From positions 42,813 through 106,812 of the forward strand of contig NZ_RDBE01000009.1 of the NCBI RefSeq assembly GCF_003674065.1: a DNA stretch of 64,000 nt. Reading direction: 5' to 3'. Below the pieces are notes generated by a model that saw nothing but the letters and a program-made list of their open reading frames with translations, searched no databases and was not told the DNA's origin. Position numbers and translations under genes: made by a program. Origin of the DNA: Nocardioides mangrovicus. GTDB lineage: Bacteria > Actinomycetota > Actinomycetes > Propionibacteriales > Nocardioidaceae. Below are positions 24,542 to 33,910 of the stretch, in pieces. How positions within the stretch are numbered: position 1 is the stretch's first letter; each line of letters begins with the position of its first letter.

Positions 24542-26137
24542 ATGAGCCTGGAGACCGAGCTCCCGCACGACCCCGAGCACGACCCGCGCGCGTCGTACGC
24601 GCTGGAACCCGACACGGTCCGGGCGCTCACCGACCGGATCGTGGCCACCACCGGGCGCAGCGAGGCGTCGTACACCCCGATCACGGGGCAGCCGCTGGCC
24701 ACGATCCCGCAGTCCGACGCCGGCGACGTCGACGAGGCGTTCCGCCGGGCCCGCGCCGCCCAGCAGGTGTGGGCGCGTACGTCGCTCGACCACCGCAGCG
24801 AGCTGCTGCTGCGGCTGCACGACCTGGTGCTCGACCGTCAGGCCGAGATCATGGACCTGGTCTGCTGGGAGTCCGGCAAGGCGCGCAAGGACGCCTTCGC
24901 CGAGGTGCTGCACGTGGCGCTCACCGCCCGCTACTACGCCCGCACCGCGCACCGCCACCTCGACACCGAGCGCCGCGGGGCGTTCCTGCCCGGGCTGCAG
25001 CGCGTCGAGGTCAACCGCATCGCGAAGGGCGTCGTCGGGATCATCTCGCCCTGGAACTATCCCTTCACCCTCGCCGTCTGCGACGGGCTGCCCGCGCTGC
25101 TGGCCGGCAACGCCGTGGTCATCAAGCCCGACGCGCAGACCATGCTCACCGCCCTGCTGGGCGCGCAGCTGCTGGAGGAGGCCGGCTTCCCGCGCGACCT
25201 GTGGACGGTGGTCGCCGGCCCGGGTCCGGAGATCGGCACGCCGCTGATCCAGCACGCCGACTACGTCTGCTTCACCGGCTCCACCGCCACCGGCAAGCTC
25301 ATCGCGCAGCAGGCCGCCGAGCGGCTGATCGGCGCCTCGCTCGAGCTGGGCGGCAAGAACCCGATCCTCGTGCTGCGCGACGCCGACGTCGCCAAGGCGG
25401 CCGAGGGCGCCGTACGGGCGTGCTTCTCCAACTCTGGCCAGCTGTGCGTCTCGACCGAGCGGATGTTCGTCGCCGACCAGGTCTACGACCGCTTCGTGAC
25501 GGCGTTCGTCGACCGGGTCCGGGCGATGAACCTCGGCGCGGGTCTGGGCTGGGAGGTCGACATGGGCACGCTGATCAGCCAGAACCAGGTCGACGTCACC
25601 ACCGCCCACGTGCGCGACGCCGTGGAGCACGGTGCCACGGTGCTGGTCGGCGGTCGGGCCCGGCCCGACGTCGCGCCGTACTTCTTCGAGCCCACCGTGC
25701 TGGAGGGCGTCACCCCGGCGATGACCTGCTTCGGCCACGAGACCTTCGGGCCCGTCGTGAGCCTCTACCGCTTCCACGACGAGGCCGAGGCGATCGAGCG
25801 CGCCAACGACGGCGACTACGGGCTCAACGCCAGCGTCTACACGCGCGACACCGCCCGCGGCCGCGAGGTAGCCCGCCGCATCAAGTGCGGCACGGTCAAC
25901 GTCAACGAGGCCTTCGCGGCCACCTTCGCCAGCATCGACGCCGAGATGGGCGGCATGCGCCAGTCCGGGCAGGGCCGCCGGCAGGGCTCGGAGGGCATAC
26001 ACCGCTACACCGAGACCCAGTCGGTGGCGGTGCAGCGCGTCGGGAGGCTCAGCCCGATGCTGGGTCTCGACGAGGAGGGCTTCGCGAAGGCGACCACCGC
26101 CGGGCTGCGGCTGTTCAAGAAGCTCGGAAGGGCCTGA
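24542..26137 (+). CDS. NAD(P)-dependent aldehyde dehydrogenase (succinate-semialdehyde dehydrogenase-like)
   Basis: The 531-aa ALDH has the Rossmann/substrate block IISPWNYPFTLAVCDGLPALLAGNAVVIKPD, TGSTATGKLIAQQAAERL, the general base Glu in LELGGKNP, the catalytic Cys in NSGQLCVSTER and ETFGPVVSLYRF. The GLQRVEVNRIAKGVVG segment and length suit the GabD2-like actinobacterial succinic-semialdehyde dehydrogenases, but the true aldehyde is open. It overlaps the next gene by one base (TGATG), so oxidation by the GMC enzyme and the ALDH may be sequential: alcohol to aldehyde to acid. Confidence 0.9.
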   Translation: MSLETELPHDPEHDPRASYALEPDTVRALTDRIVATTGRSEASYTPITGQPLATIPQSDAGDVDEAFRRARAAQQVWARTSLDHRSELLLRLHDLVLDRQAEIMDLVCWESGKARKDAFAEVLHVALTARYYARTAHRHLDTERRGAFLPGLQRVEVNRIAKGVVGIISPWNYPFTLAVCDGLPALLAGNAVVIKPDAQTMLTALLGAQLLEEAGFPRDLWTVVAGPGPEIGTPLIQHADYVCFTGSTATGKLIAQQAAERLIGASLELGGKNPILVLRDADVAKAAEGAVRACFSNSGQLCVSTERMFVADQVYDRFVTAFVDRVRAMNLGAGLGWEVDMGTLISQNQVDVTTAHVRDAVEHGATVLVGGRARPDVAPYFFEPTVLEGVTPAMTCFGHETFGPVVSLYRFHDEAEAIERANDGDYGLNASVYTRDTARGREVARRIKCGTVNVNEAFAATFASIDAEMGGMRQSGQGRRQGSEGIHRYTETQSVAVQRVGRLSPMLGLDEEGFAKATTAGLRLFKKLGRA

Positions 26138-27846
26138 TGGCCTACGACTACGACGTCCTGGTCGTCGGCTCGGGCTTCGGCGGCGCGGTCAGCGCACTGC
26201 GACTGACCGAGAAGGGCTACCGCGTCGCGGTGCTCGAGGCGGGCCGGCGGTTCGCCGACGACGAGCTCGCCGAGAACTCCTGGGACCTGAAGAAGTACCT
26301 GTTCCGCCCGGAGGTCGGCTGCTACGGCATCCAGCGCATCGACCTGCTCAAGGACTGCGTCATCCTCTCCGGGGCCGGAGTGGGCGGCGGGTCGCTGGTC
26401 TACGCCAACACCCTCTACGAGCCGCTGGCCGCCTTCTACGACGACCCGCAGTGGCGCGACATCACCGACTGGCGCAGCGAGCTCGCGCCCTACTACGACC
26501 AGGCGAAGCGGATGCTCGGCGTCGTGGAGTACCCCGGGTTCACCCCGGCCGACAAGGTGATGCAGGAGACGGCCACCGCGATGGGGGTCGGCGAGACCTG
26601 GCACCCCACGCCGGTCGGCGTCTTCTTCGGCGGACCCGACGAGCGTCCCGACGTCGCCGTGCCCGACCCGTACTTCGGTGGCGCCGGTCCCGCCCGCAAC
26701 CCCTGCCGCAACTGCGGGGAGTGCATGAGCGGCTGTCGCCACAACGCCAAGAACACCCTGGCCAAGAACTACCTGCACCTGGCCGAGTCGCGTGGTGCGG
26801 TCATCCACGCCATGACCACCGTGACCCGCGTCCGCCCCCGTGAGGGCGGCGGCTACGAGGTCACCGCCCGCTTCACCGGCGCCAAGGGCCCGCGCAAGCG
26901 CACCCGCACCTTCACCGCCGAGCAGGTGGTCATGGCCGCCTCCGCCCTCGGCACACAGCGACTGCTGCACCGCATGCGCGACGAGGGCCACCTGCCGCAC
27001 CTCTCCGACCGGCTCGGCGAGCTCTCACGCACCAACTCCGAGTCGATCCTGGGCTCGATCGCCCGCGGTCGCGACGTCGACTACTCCGAGGGCGTGGCCA
27101 TCACCTCCTCGTTCCACCCCGACGAGCACACCCACATCGAGCCGTGCCGCTACGGCCACGGCTCGAACGCGATCTCGCTGATGCAGACCGTGCTCACCGA
27201 CGGCGACGGCACCGGACCCCGCTGGCGCCGCTGGCTCCAGCAGCTGTGGGCCACCCGCCACGACGCCAAGCAGCTCTACGACCTCAAGCACTGGTCGGAG
27301 CGCACCGTCATCGCCCTGGTGATGCAGACGATCGACAACTCCATCACCACCTACACGAAGATCAACCCGCTCACCGGACGGCGGTTCATGACGTCGCGCC
27401 AGGGCCACGGCATCCCCAACCCGTCGTGGATCCCGGCCGGCAACCAGGCCGTGCGGCAGATGGCCGAGATCATGGACGGCACCCCGGGCGGCACGGTGGG
27501 CGAGCAGTTCAACCGGCCGCTGACCGCCCACTTCATCGGCGGCTGCGCGATCGGCACCGACCCCGAGCACGGCGTCGTCGACCCCTACCAGCGCGTCTTC
27601 GGCCACCCCGGCCTCCACGTCCTGGACGGCTCGGCGATCAGCGCGAACCTCGGGGTGAACCCCTCGCTGACCATCACCGCGCAGGCCGAGCGGGCGATGG
27701 CGTTCTGGCCCAACAAGGGCGACGGCGACGCCCGTCCGCGCTTGGGTGCGACCTACGAGCGGATCGAGCCGGTCGCGCCGGCCCACCCCGTGGTCCCCGA
27801 CGACGCGCCCGGCGCGCTGCGGCTGCCCATCGTCGGGGTGAGCTGA
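26137..27846 (+). CDS. GMC-family FAD oxidoreductase (ChoD/cholesterol-oxidase-like)
   Basis: The 569-aa flavoprotein has the FAD-binding YDVLVVGSGFGGAVSALRL at the N-terminus, SGAGVGGGSLVYANTLYEP, a Cys cluster NPCRNCGECMSGCRHNAKNTL (about 188-208) and the C-terminal GMC signature GGCAIGTDPEHGVVDPYQRVFG with HVLDGSAISANLGVNPSLTI. It resembles mycobacterial ChoD. That gene also lies near the gua genes, as this one lies near guaA. ATG 26137 shares one base with the ALDH stop. Sterol oxidation is only a hypothesis; many ChoD-like proteins have unproven substrates. Confidence 0.88.
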   Translation: MAYDYDVLVVGSGFGGAVSALRLTEKGYRVAVLEAGRRFADDELAENSWDLKKYLFRPEVGCYGIQRIDLLKDCVILSGAGVGGGSLVYANTLYEPLAAFYDDPQWRDITDWRSELAPYYDQAKRMLGVVEYPGFTPADKVMQETATAMGVGETWHPTPVGVFFGGPDERPDVAVPDPYFGGAGPARNPCRNCGECMSGCRHNAKNTLAKNYLHLAESRGAVIHAMTTVTRVRPREGGGYEVTARFTGAKGPRKRTRTFTAEQVVMAASALGTQRLLHRMRDEGHLPHLSDRLGELSRTNSESILGSIARGRDVDYSEGVAITSSFHPDEHTHIEPCRYGHGSNAISLMQTVLTDGDGTGPRWRRWLQQLWATRHDAKQLYDLKHWSERTVIALVMQTIDNSITTYTKINPLTGRRFMTSRQGHGIPNPSWIPAGNQAVRQMAEIMDGTPGGTVGEQFNRPLTAHFIGGCAIGTDPEHGVVDPYQRVFGHPGLHVLDGSAISANLGVNPSLTITAQAERAMAFWPNKGDGDARPRLGATYERIEPVAPAHPVVPDDAPGALRLPIVGVS

Positions 27847-27865
27847 GAACGCCTAGGGTGGCCGG

Positions 27866-29128
27866 GTGCGTCACCTCTCGGGACTGCTCGTCGTGCTGCT
27901 GCTCGCCTGCGGCACCGCGGCCTGCGGCGTCGGGACGGGCGACGACGGCGTCGAGCGCATCACCTACTGGAGCGCCTCGCAGCAGAGCACGCTGGACTGG
28001 ATCGACTCCCACTTCAACGCCACGCACCGAGACGTCCAGGTGCACGGGGAGTACATCGCGAGCGCCGACGACCTGACGGCCAAGGAGATCTCGGCGCTCA
28101 AGACCAACACCTATCCCAACGTCGTCATCGGTCAGGACCCCTCGAACCTGCCGCTGCTGGCCGAGAGCCGCAAGGTCGTCGACCTGCGCCGCGCGCTGAA
28201 GGACGTGACCGACCGGCTCTACCCGGGCATCCGGCAGTCGGTGTTCTCCGGCGGCCGGCAGCTGGGGTTCCCGATCTCGGGTGTCGGCAACTTCGTGCTG
28301 TTCTACAACAAGGCCGACTTCGCCGCCGCCGGCATCACGCGGGCGCCGCAGACCTGGCCGGAGCTGATCGCGGACGCCAAGAAGCTCACCGTCGGCAAGC
28401 GCTACGGCATCTACATCCCGCTCGGCGCCTCGGAGTGGAGCAGCTACGTGTGGGAGACGCTGCTGTGGAGCAACGGCGGCGAGCTGCTGAGCAAGGACGG
28501 CCGCCACGCGGCCTTCGACAGCCCGGCCGGGGTGCAGGCGCTGACCTGGTGGACCGACCTGGTGCGGCAGGAGAAGGCGGCCCCGAGCACGAGCTACGCC
28601 CAGGCCGGCAGCTACGACGGCGCACCGGCGTTCGCCGGCCACGACGTCTCGATGATCATCGAGGGCCAGTTCGCGCTGTCGGTCTTCAAGGACGCCAAGA
28701 TCGACTTCGGGGTCGCACCGCTGCCCGCCGGCACCACGGGGAAGGCGATCGGCGCGGTGGGCGTCGGCGTCGCGTCGGTGTTCGACAAGGGCGCACGGGC
28801 CAACCGGGCCGCCGAGACGTTCCTGGACTGGCTCGGGCAGCCCCGCCAGGGCGCCTACCTGGCCTCCTCCAACGGCGGGCTGCCCAGCTCGCCGGACCAG
28901 ATCGACCAGCCGCTGGTGCGCAAGCAGATCGCGCAGGACCCCACCTACACCACGTTCTCCGACCAGCTGAAGTCCAGTCGGTCGCGGCCCACCGTGCTCG
29001 CCTACGCCGCGGTCTCGCAGGCGCTCTACACCCAGATCGACGCCGCGCTGCGCGGCCGGCTCTCTCCGCAGGCCGCGCTGCACAAGGCCGCGCAGCAGGC
29101 CGACGCGGCATTGAAGGAGACCCAGTGA
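27866..29128 (+). CDS. ABC transporter solute-binding lipoprotein (sugar type)
   Basis: The 420-aa protein has a lipoprotein signal ending TAACG, then the family 1 extracellular binding-protein pattern: ITYWSASQQSTLDWIDSHFNA, GVGNFVLFYNKADFAAAGI, TWPELIADAKKL and SMIIEGQFALSVFK. It delivers a sugar or oligosaccharide to the two permeases encoded downstream. TAGGGT (27854-27859) is 6 nt before GTG 27866, indicating a leaderless operon mRNA. The 3' end overlaps the first permease as GTGA. Confidence 0.92.
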   Translation: MRHLSGLLVVLLLACGTAACGVGTGDDGVERITYWSASQQSTLDWIDSHFNATHRDVQVHGEYIASADDLTAKEISALKTNTYPNVVIGQDPSNLPLLAESRKVVDLRRALKDVTDRLYPGIRQSVFSGGRQLGFPISGVGNFVLFYNKADFAAAGITRAPQTWPELIADAKKLTVGKRYGIYIPLGASEWSSYVWETLLWSNGGELLSKDGRHAAFDSPAGVQALTWWTDLVRQEKAAPSTSYAQAGSYDGAPAFAGHDVSMIIEGQFALSVFKDAKIDFGVAPLPAGTTGKAIGAVGVGVASVFDKGARANRAAETFLDWLGQPRQGAYLASSNGGLPSSPDQIDQPLVRKQIAQDPTYTTFSDQLKSSRSRPTVLAYAAVSQALYTQIDAALRGRLSPQAALHKAAQQADAALKETQ

Positions 29129-30018
29129 GTGGCAGCGGCGGAAAGCCCGGACGCGGTCCCGAGCGCGCCGGCGGCTACGTGTTCGTCGCGCCGGTGCTGG
29201 TGCTGACGCTGGTGTTCTCCGTCGTGCCGCTGCTCTACGTGCTGCGCCGCAGCCTCTACGTCGGCAACGTCTTCGACCTCGACCTGCGCTTCGCCGGCCT
29301 GGACAACTACCGCGAGGTCCTCACCGGCGATGGCGGCCCGGCACTGCTCAACACCGCCGTCTACACCGTCGGCTTCGTGCTGGTGAGCATGCTGCTGGGG
29401 ATGGGGGTGGCGCTGCTGCTCGACGTGCGGCTGCCCGGGCTGGCGCAGGTGCGGGCGTTCTTCATCATCCCGGTGGTGGTGCCCGCGGTGGCCACGGCGC
29501 TGATCTGGTTCACCCTGTTCCAGCCCAACAGCGGGCTGTTCAACCGCGTGCTGGGCGGCGTGGGGCTGCCCCAGGTCAGCCTCGACGACCAGCACACCGC
29601 GATGCTCGCCGTGATCGCCTTCGGCGCCTGGCAGTTCTTCGGCGAGGTCGTCATCCTCTACCTGGCCGCGCTCAAGGGGCTGCCGGGCGACGTGCTCGAG
29701 GCGGCCGAGGTCGACGGGGCCGGGGCGTGGCAGCGGCTGCGCTACATCCGGCTGCCGCTGCTGCGCCAGCAGACGGCGCTGATCGCCGTCGTGGCCACGC
29801 TGACCGGGCTGCAGGCGTTCACGCAGATCAAGGTGCTCACCAACGGCGGGCCGCAGGGAGCCACGCGCACCGCGCTGTACTACGTCTACGAGCAGGGCTT
29901 CAACCTCGGCGCCGGCGGCTCCTCGGGCCGAGCCGACGCCATGGCCATGATCTTGTTCGTCGTCTCGCTCGTGGTCACGCTCGTCCAGCTGGCGATCATC
30001 GGGAGGGCCGCTCGATGA
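29125..30018 (+). CDS. Sugar ABC transporter permease (MalF-like)
   Basis: The 297-aa inner-membrane protein has six predicted transmembrane helices, starting FVAPVLVLTLVFSVVPLLYV. The EAA loop EAAEVDGAGAWQRLRYIRLPLL couples to an ATPase. It overlaps both neighbours by 4 bp (GTGA and ATGA), so it is tightly coupled with the binding protein and the second permease. Confidence 0.94.
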   Translation: MSGSGGKPGRGPERAGGYVFVAPVLVLTLVFSVVPLLYVLRRSLYVGNVFDLDLRFAGLDNYREVLTGDGGPALLNTAVYTVGFVLVSMLLGMGVALLLDVRLPGLAQVRAFFIIPVVVPAVATALIWFTLFQPNSGLFNRVLGGVGLPQVSLDDQHTAMLAVIAFGAWQFFGEVVILYLAALKGLPGDVLEAAEVDGAGAWQRLRYIRLPLLRQQTALIAVVATLTGLQAFTQIKVLTNGGPQGATRTALYYVYEQGFNLGAGGSSGRADAMAMILFVVSLVVTLVQLAIIGRAAR

Positions 30019-30839
30019 GGATGTCCGTGCCGGCCAAGGTCGCCGTCTACGCGCTGGTCGTGGTCTCGGTGCTCGTGGTGATGTTCCCGCTGATCTGGAT
30101 GGTGCTCTCGGCCTTCAAGACCAACGGCGAGATCGTCGACCCCGACGCGCCACTGGTGCCGAGCTCGTGGCAGTGGTCGAACCTCGCCACGGCCTGGCAC
30201 GCCGCGCCGTTCGGCCGGTTCTTCCTCAACACAGCGCTGTTCAGCGTCGTCACCACGGTGGGCCAGGTGGCCACCGGCATGCTGGCCGGTTATGCGTTCG
30301 CGATGTTCGACTTCCCGGGCAAACGTGTGCTGTTCTACCTGGTGCTGAGCGGGCTGATGATCCCGTTCACCGTGGTGCTGCTGCCGGTCGTCGACCTGCT
30401 CGCGCACCTGCACTGGGTCGACACCTACCAGGGGCTCATCGTGCCCAACCTGGCCTCGGCGCTGGGGGCGTTCTTGTTCCGGCAGTTCTTCTTGACCGCG
30501 CCCGCCGAGCTCGGCGAGGCCGCCCGCATCGACGGGGCGGGCGTGTGGCGGGTCTTCTGGAGCGTCTACCGGCCGCTGGCGACGCCGATGGTCGCCTCGT
30601 TCACGATCATCGCCTTCCTGCAGAACTGGAACAACTTCCTGTTTCCGCTCATCGTCACCAACAGCCAGCGGCTGATGATGGTCTCCCAGGGTCTCACCGT
30701 CTTCCAGGCCCAGGTCAACAAGGTGTCCTACAACGTGCTGATGGCCGGCTCGCTGATCTCGGTGGTGCCGATCCTGGTGGTGGCGATGATCGCGCAGCGC
30801 CGCATCGTCGACGGCCTGGCCCTCGGCGCCGTGAAGTGA
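30015..30839 (+). CDS. Sugar ABC transporter permease (MalG-like)
   Basis: The 274-aa protein has six predicted transmembrane helices and the EAA loop GEAARIDGAGVWRVFWSVYRPL. WNNFLFPLIVTNS is typical of MalG-like permeases. It is the last gene of the operon; no ATP-binding subunit is encoded nearby, so a shared MsiK-type ATPase elsewhere is likely. A large hairpin follows about 125 nt later. Confidence 0.94.
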   Translation: MRMSVPAKVAVYALVVVSVLVVMFPLIWMVLSAFKTNGEIVDPDAPLVPSSWQWSNLATAWHAAPFGRFFLNTALFSVVTTVGQVATGMLAGYAFAMFDFPGKRVLFYLVLSGLMIPFTVVLLPVVDLLAHLHWVDTYQGLIVPNLASALGAFLFRQFFLTAPAELGEAARIDGAGVWRVFWSVYRPLATPMVASFTIIAFLQNWNNFLFPLIVTNSQRLMMVSQGLTVFQAQVNKVSYNVLMAGSLISVVPILVVAMIAQRRIVDGLALGAVK

Positions 30840-30965
30840 CCTGATTCGCCTCGGCGACGGCGTCGGGCGAAAAGATCGCGACGGCGCGTAACCGAGGTCG
30901 CCGTGCGTCGTTGAGTGCGGTGGGACCACACGGTCTCGACACTGTCCGCGGAGCGTGGGCGTTGT

Positions 30966-31006
30966 CCAGGTCCCCGGCCACCCTCCCTCCCCGGCCGGGG
31001 ACCTGG
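30966..31006 (+). terminator. Long hairpin after the ABC operon
   Basis: CCAGGTCCCCGGCC and GGCCGGGGACCTGG form a perfect 14-bp stem with a 13-nt pyrimidine loop. It is GC-rich without a T-run, as in many actinobacterial terminators. Confidence 0.65.
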
Positions 31007-31070
31007 CACAGCCCCCACGCCCCCGCGGTCAGGGTGTCGTCCGGCCGGGGGGCCCGGACGACCAGTGCTC

Positions 31071-31180
31071 GGGGGCAGACCGGGGGACATGCCCGGGGGA
31101 CCGACGGGGGAACGTGGGGGGACGTCGGGGCGAAGACCGGGGGAACCGGGGGGCCAGACGGGGGCCAGGGGGAGAGGGGG
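31071..31180 (+). repeat. G-run array (G-quadruplex-capable) upstream of guaA
   Basis: Eleven separate runs of four to six G lie on the plus strand at intervals of 8-13 nt (starts 31071, 31082, 31095, 31106, 31116, 31127, 31139, 31148, 31160, 31168, 31176). A further G6 run lies at 31047. The spacing is close to one helical turn and allows many alternative quadruplexes. Confidence 0.85.
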
Positions 31181-31218
31181 AGTGGCGCCGGCGACGGGTA
31201 ACCCGACCCGGCGCCACT
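31181..31218 (+). repeat. Nested hairpin next to the G-run array
   Basis: AGTGGCGCCGG (31181-31191) pairs with CCGGCGCCACT (31208-31218). Inside, CGGGT and ACCCG can pair too. It ends 76 nt before the guaA -10 hexamer. Confidence 0.75.
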
Positions 31219-31305
31219 GCCTCGCCCGGCCACCGGCCGCACCGGTTGGCCGTGATCCACCCCGACCGGTCCACGACCTCGGCCGCGCGACACTAGGCTC
31301 GTGGC

Positions 31306-32868
31306 GTGAGCACCGACCACGACCTCGTCCTCGTCGTCGACTTCGGCGCCCAGTACGCCCAGCTGATCGCCCGGCGGGTCCGCGAGGCGAAGGTCTACTC
31401 CGAGATCGTGCCGCACACCATGCCGGTCGAGGAGATGCTGGCCCGCAACCCGCAGGCGATCGTGCTCTCCGGCGGCCCCTCGTCGGTCTACGAGCCGGGC
31501 GCGCCGGCGCTCGACCCGGCGCTGGTCGACGGCTCGGTGCCGGTCTTCGGCATCTGCTACGGCTTCATGGCCATGGCGCAGGCGCTCGGCGGCACGGTGG
31601 CGCACACCGGCCAGCGCGAGTACGGCCGCACCACCGTGGAGGTGCTCGAGCCGGGCACGATCCTGGCCGCGCTGCCCGATCAGCTGAGGTCGTGGATGTC
31701 CCACGGTGACGAGGTCACCGCGGCGCCGGACGGCTTCACCGTCAACGCCCGCTCGCCGCGGGCCACGGTCGCCGCGTTCGAGAACGTCGAGCGGCGGCTG
31801 GCCGGCGTCCAGTGGCACCCGGAGGTCATGCACTCCGACCACGGCCAGGAGATCCTCGAGCACTTCCTGCACGAGGTGGCCGGGTGCCGCCCGACCTGGA
31901 CGATGGTCAACATCGTCGAGGAGCAGGTCGAGCGGATCCAGCAGCAGATCGGCCCCGAGGGCCGCGCGATCTGCGGCCTGTCGGGCGGCGTCGACTCCGC
32001 CGTCGCGGCCGCGCTGGTGCAGCGCGCCATCGGCGACCGACTCACCTGCGTCTACGTCGACCACGGCCTGATGCGCCACGGCGAGACCGAGCAGATCGAG
32101 CGGGACTTCGTGGCCGCCACCGGCGCCGACCTGGTGGTGGTCGACGCCGAGAAGCAGTTCCTCGAGGCGCTGGCCGGCGTCAGCGAGCCGGAGGCCAAGC
32201 GCAAGATCATCGGCCGCGAGTTCATCCGGGTCTTCGAGGGCGCCGAGGCCGACATCGTCGAGCGCGAGCCCGGCAAGGTCGGCTTCTTGGTGCAGGGCAC
32301 GCTCTACCCCGACGTCGTGGAGTCCGGCGGGGGAGCCGGCGCATCGAACATCAAGTCCCACCACAACGTCGGCGGCCTGCCCGAGGACCTGCAGTTCGAG
32401 CTCGTCGAGCCGTTGCGCACCCTGTTCAAGGACGAGGTGCGCCTGGTGGGCGAGCAGCTCGGCCTGCCGCCGGAGATCGTCTGGCGCCACCCCTTCCCGG
32501 GCCCGGGCCTCGGTATCCGGATCATCGGCGAGGTCACCCGCGAGCGGCTCGACATCCTCCGCGCCGCCGACGCCATCGCCCGCGCCGAGCTGACCGCCGC
32601 CGGGCTGGACCGCGACATCTGGCAGTTCCCGGTGGTGCTGCTGGCCGACGTCCGCTCCGTGGGCGTGCAGGGCGACGGTCGTACCTACGGCCACCCGGTG
32701 GTGCTGCGCCCGGTGACCTCGGAGGACGCGATGACCGCCGACTGGGCCCGGCTGCCCTACGACGTCCTGGAGCGGATCTCCACCCGGATCACCAACGAGG
32801 TGCCCGAGGTGAACCGCGTCGCGGTCGACATCACCTCCAAGCCGCCGGGGACGATCGAGTGGGAGTAG
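31306..32868 (+). CDS. guaA: GMP synthase (glutamine-hydrolysing)
   Basis: The 520-aa enzyme converts XMP to GMP. It has an N-terminal class I glutamine amidotransferase ([17 protein letters not shown], catalytic Cys84 in FGICYGF, His in GVQWHPEV), then the ATP-pyrophosphatase P-loop [14 protein letters not shown] and the dimerisation domain ending [14 protein letters not shown]. Length matches the family. TAGGCT lies 6 nt before GTG 31306, so its mRNA is probably leaderless and would not include the upstream G-run array. Confidence 0.97.
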   Translation: MSTDHDLVLVVDFGAQYAQLIARRVREAKVYSEIVPHTMPVEEMLARNPQAIVLSGGPSSVYEPGAPALDPALVDGSVPVFGICYGFMAMAQALGGTVAHTGQREYGRTTVEVLEPGTILAALPDQLRSWMSHGDEVTAAPDGFTVNARSPRATVAAFENVERRLAGVQWHPEVMHSDHGQEILEHFLHEVAGCRPTWTMVNIVEEQVERIQQQIGPEGRAICGLSGGVDSAVAAALVQRAIGDRLTCVYVDHGLMRHGETEQIERDFVAATGADLVVVDAEKQFLEALAGVSEPEAKRKIIGREFIRVFEGAEADIVEREPGKVGFLVQGTLYPDVVESGGGAGASNIKSHHNVGGLPEDLQFELVEPLRTLFKDEVRLVGEQLGLPPEIVWRHPFPGPGLGIRIIGEVTRERLDILRAADAIARAELTAAGLDRDIWQFPVVLLADVRSVGVQGDGRTYGHPVVLRPVTSEDAMTADWARLPYDVLERISTRITNEVPEVNRVAVDITSKPPGTIEWE

Positions 32869-32884
32869 CCGGGCCGCAGCGCGC

Positions 32885-33910
32885 TCACGCCCTGCTGGTC
32901 GCCGCGGTGGCGAGCGCGGCGTCCAGGCGCGGGTAGACCCGCCTGACGTTGGTCTCGAAGACGTCCTGGCGGGCCCGGGCCGACAGCGCGGACGCCTCCA
33001 CGTACCGACGCGTGTCGTCGAAGTGGTGTCCGGTGCGCGGGTCGACGCCTCGGACCGCGCCCACCATCTCGCTGGCGAAGAGCAGGTTCTCGGCTGCGAC
33101 CACCTCGACCAGGAGGTCGATGCCCGGCTGGTGGTACACGCAGGTGTCGAAGTGGACGTTGTGCATGAGGTGATCCTCGAGCTCGGGCTTGCCGAGCATG
33201 TCGGCCAGTCCGCGGTAGCGACCCCAGTGGTACGGCACGGCCCCGCCACCGTGCGGGATGACCAGCCGCAGAGTGGGGAAGTCGGCGAAGAGGTCGCCCT
33301 GGAGCAGCTGCATGAACGCCGTCGTGTCGGCGTTGAGGTAGTGGGCGCCGGTGGCGTGGAAGACCGGCGTGCAGCTGGCCGAGACGTGCACCATGGCGGG
33401 CAGGTCGAGCTCGCAGAGCACCTCGTAGAGCGGGTACCAGTACCGGTCGGTCAACGGGGGCGACGTCCAGCGACCGCCGCTGGGATCGGGATTGAGGTTC
33501 GCCCCGACGAAGCCCATGGTGGCGACGCGCCGCAGCTCGCGCACCGCCGCGTCGACCGGCGCGCCCGCGGCCTGCGGCAGCTGGGCCGCGCCGGCGAAGT
33601 TCTCGGGGAAGGCGGAGACCACGCGCGCGACGAGATCGTTGCAGACCTCGGCCCAGGCCGTGCTGGTGGTGATGTCGCCCTCGTGGTGGGCCATGGCGGA
33701 GGCGCGGGGAGAGAACACGGTGAGGTCGGTCCCCCGCTCCGACTGCAGCCGCAGCTGGGTGTCGCGGACCGAGGCACGGATGTCCTCCTCGGGTATCGAG
33801 GGATAGGCCGGTGCTCTCACACCGGCAGCCCAGGCGGCGAGCTGCTCCTCCCGCCACTGGGTGTGCGGCGCGGGTGCGGTCGTGTAGTGACCGTGGGCGT
33901 CGATGATCAC
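32885..33910 (-). CDS. Amidohydrolase-family 4-oxalomesaconate hydratase-like enzyme (LigJ type)
   Basis: The 341-aa protein begins with IIDAHGHYTTAP, giving zinc ligands H6 and H8. It has WREEQLAAW, the mid-chain VHVSAS and a later PHGGGAVPYHWGRYRG, a pattern matching LigJ-type hydratases of the protocatechuate 4,5-cleavage and gallate pathways (4-oxalomesaconate to 4-carboxy-4-hydroxy-2-oxoadipate). A GTG start at 33910 overlaps the MFS stop as GTGA. It is last in a leftward operon with an extradiol dioxygenase and a CHA aldolase-like protein, which supports the role. A related decarboxylase (ACMSD-like) activity is the main alternative. Confidence 0.78.
   Translation of the reverse strand: MIIDAHGHYTTAPAPHTQWREEQLAAWAAGVRAPAYPSIPEEDIRASVRDTQLRLQSERGTDLTVFSPRASAMAHHEGDITTSTAWAEVCNDLVARVVSAFPENFAGAAQLPQAAGAPVDAAVRELRRVATMGFVGANLNPDPSGGRWTSPPLTDRYWYPLYEVLCELDLPAMVHVSASCTPVFHATGAHYLNADTTAFMQLLQGDLFADFPTLRLVIPHGGGAVPYHWGRYRGLADMLGKPELEDHLMHNVHFDTCVYHQPGIDLLVEVVAAENLLFASEMVGAVRGVDPRTGHHFDDTRRYVEASALSARARQDVFETNVRRVYPRLDAALATAATSRA

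Larger units (their letters stand above)
30840..31305 (+). other. 466-nt intergenic region before guaA
   Basis: No convincing gene is present. In order it holds about 125 nt of ordinary sequence, a long hairpin (30966-31006), a smaller stem GTCCGG/CCGGAC around 31040-31060, a run of eleven G-tracts (31071-31180), a nested hairpin (31181-31218) and a -10 hexamer TAGGCT (31294-31299) 6 nt before the guaA GTG. Confidence 0.8.

Noticed and set aside
24769-27846. Very long open frame (over 1000 codons) out of frame with the ALDH and GMC genes
   Set aside because: Composition is Arg/Pro/Ala-rich shadow coding caused by high GC; it spans two well-supported genes in another frame and matches no family until it joins the true GMC frame.
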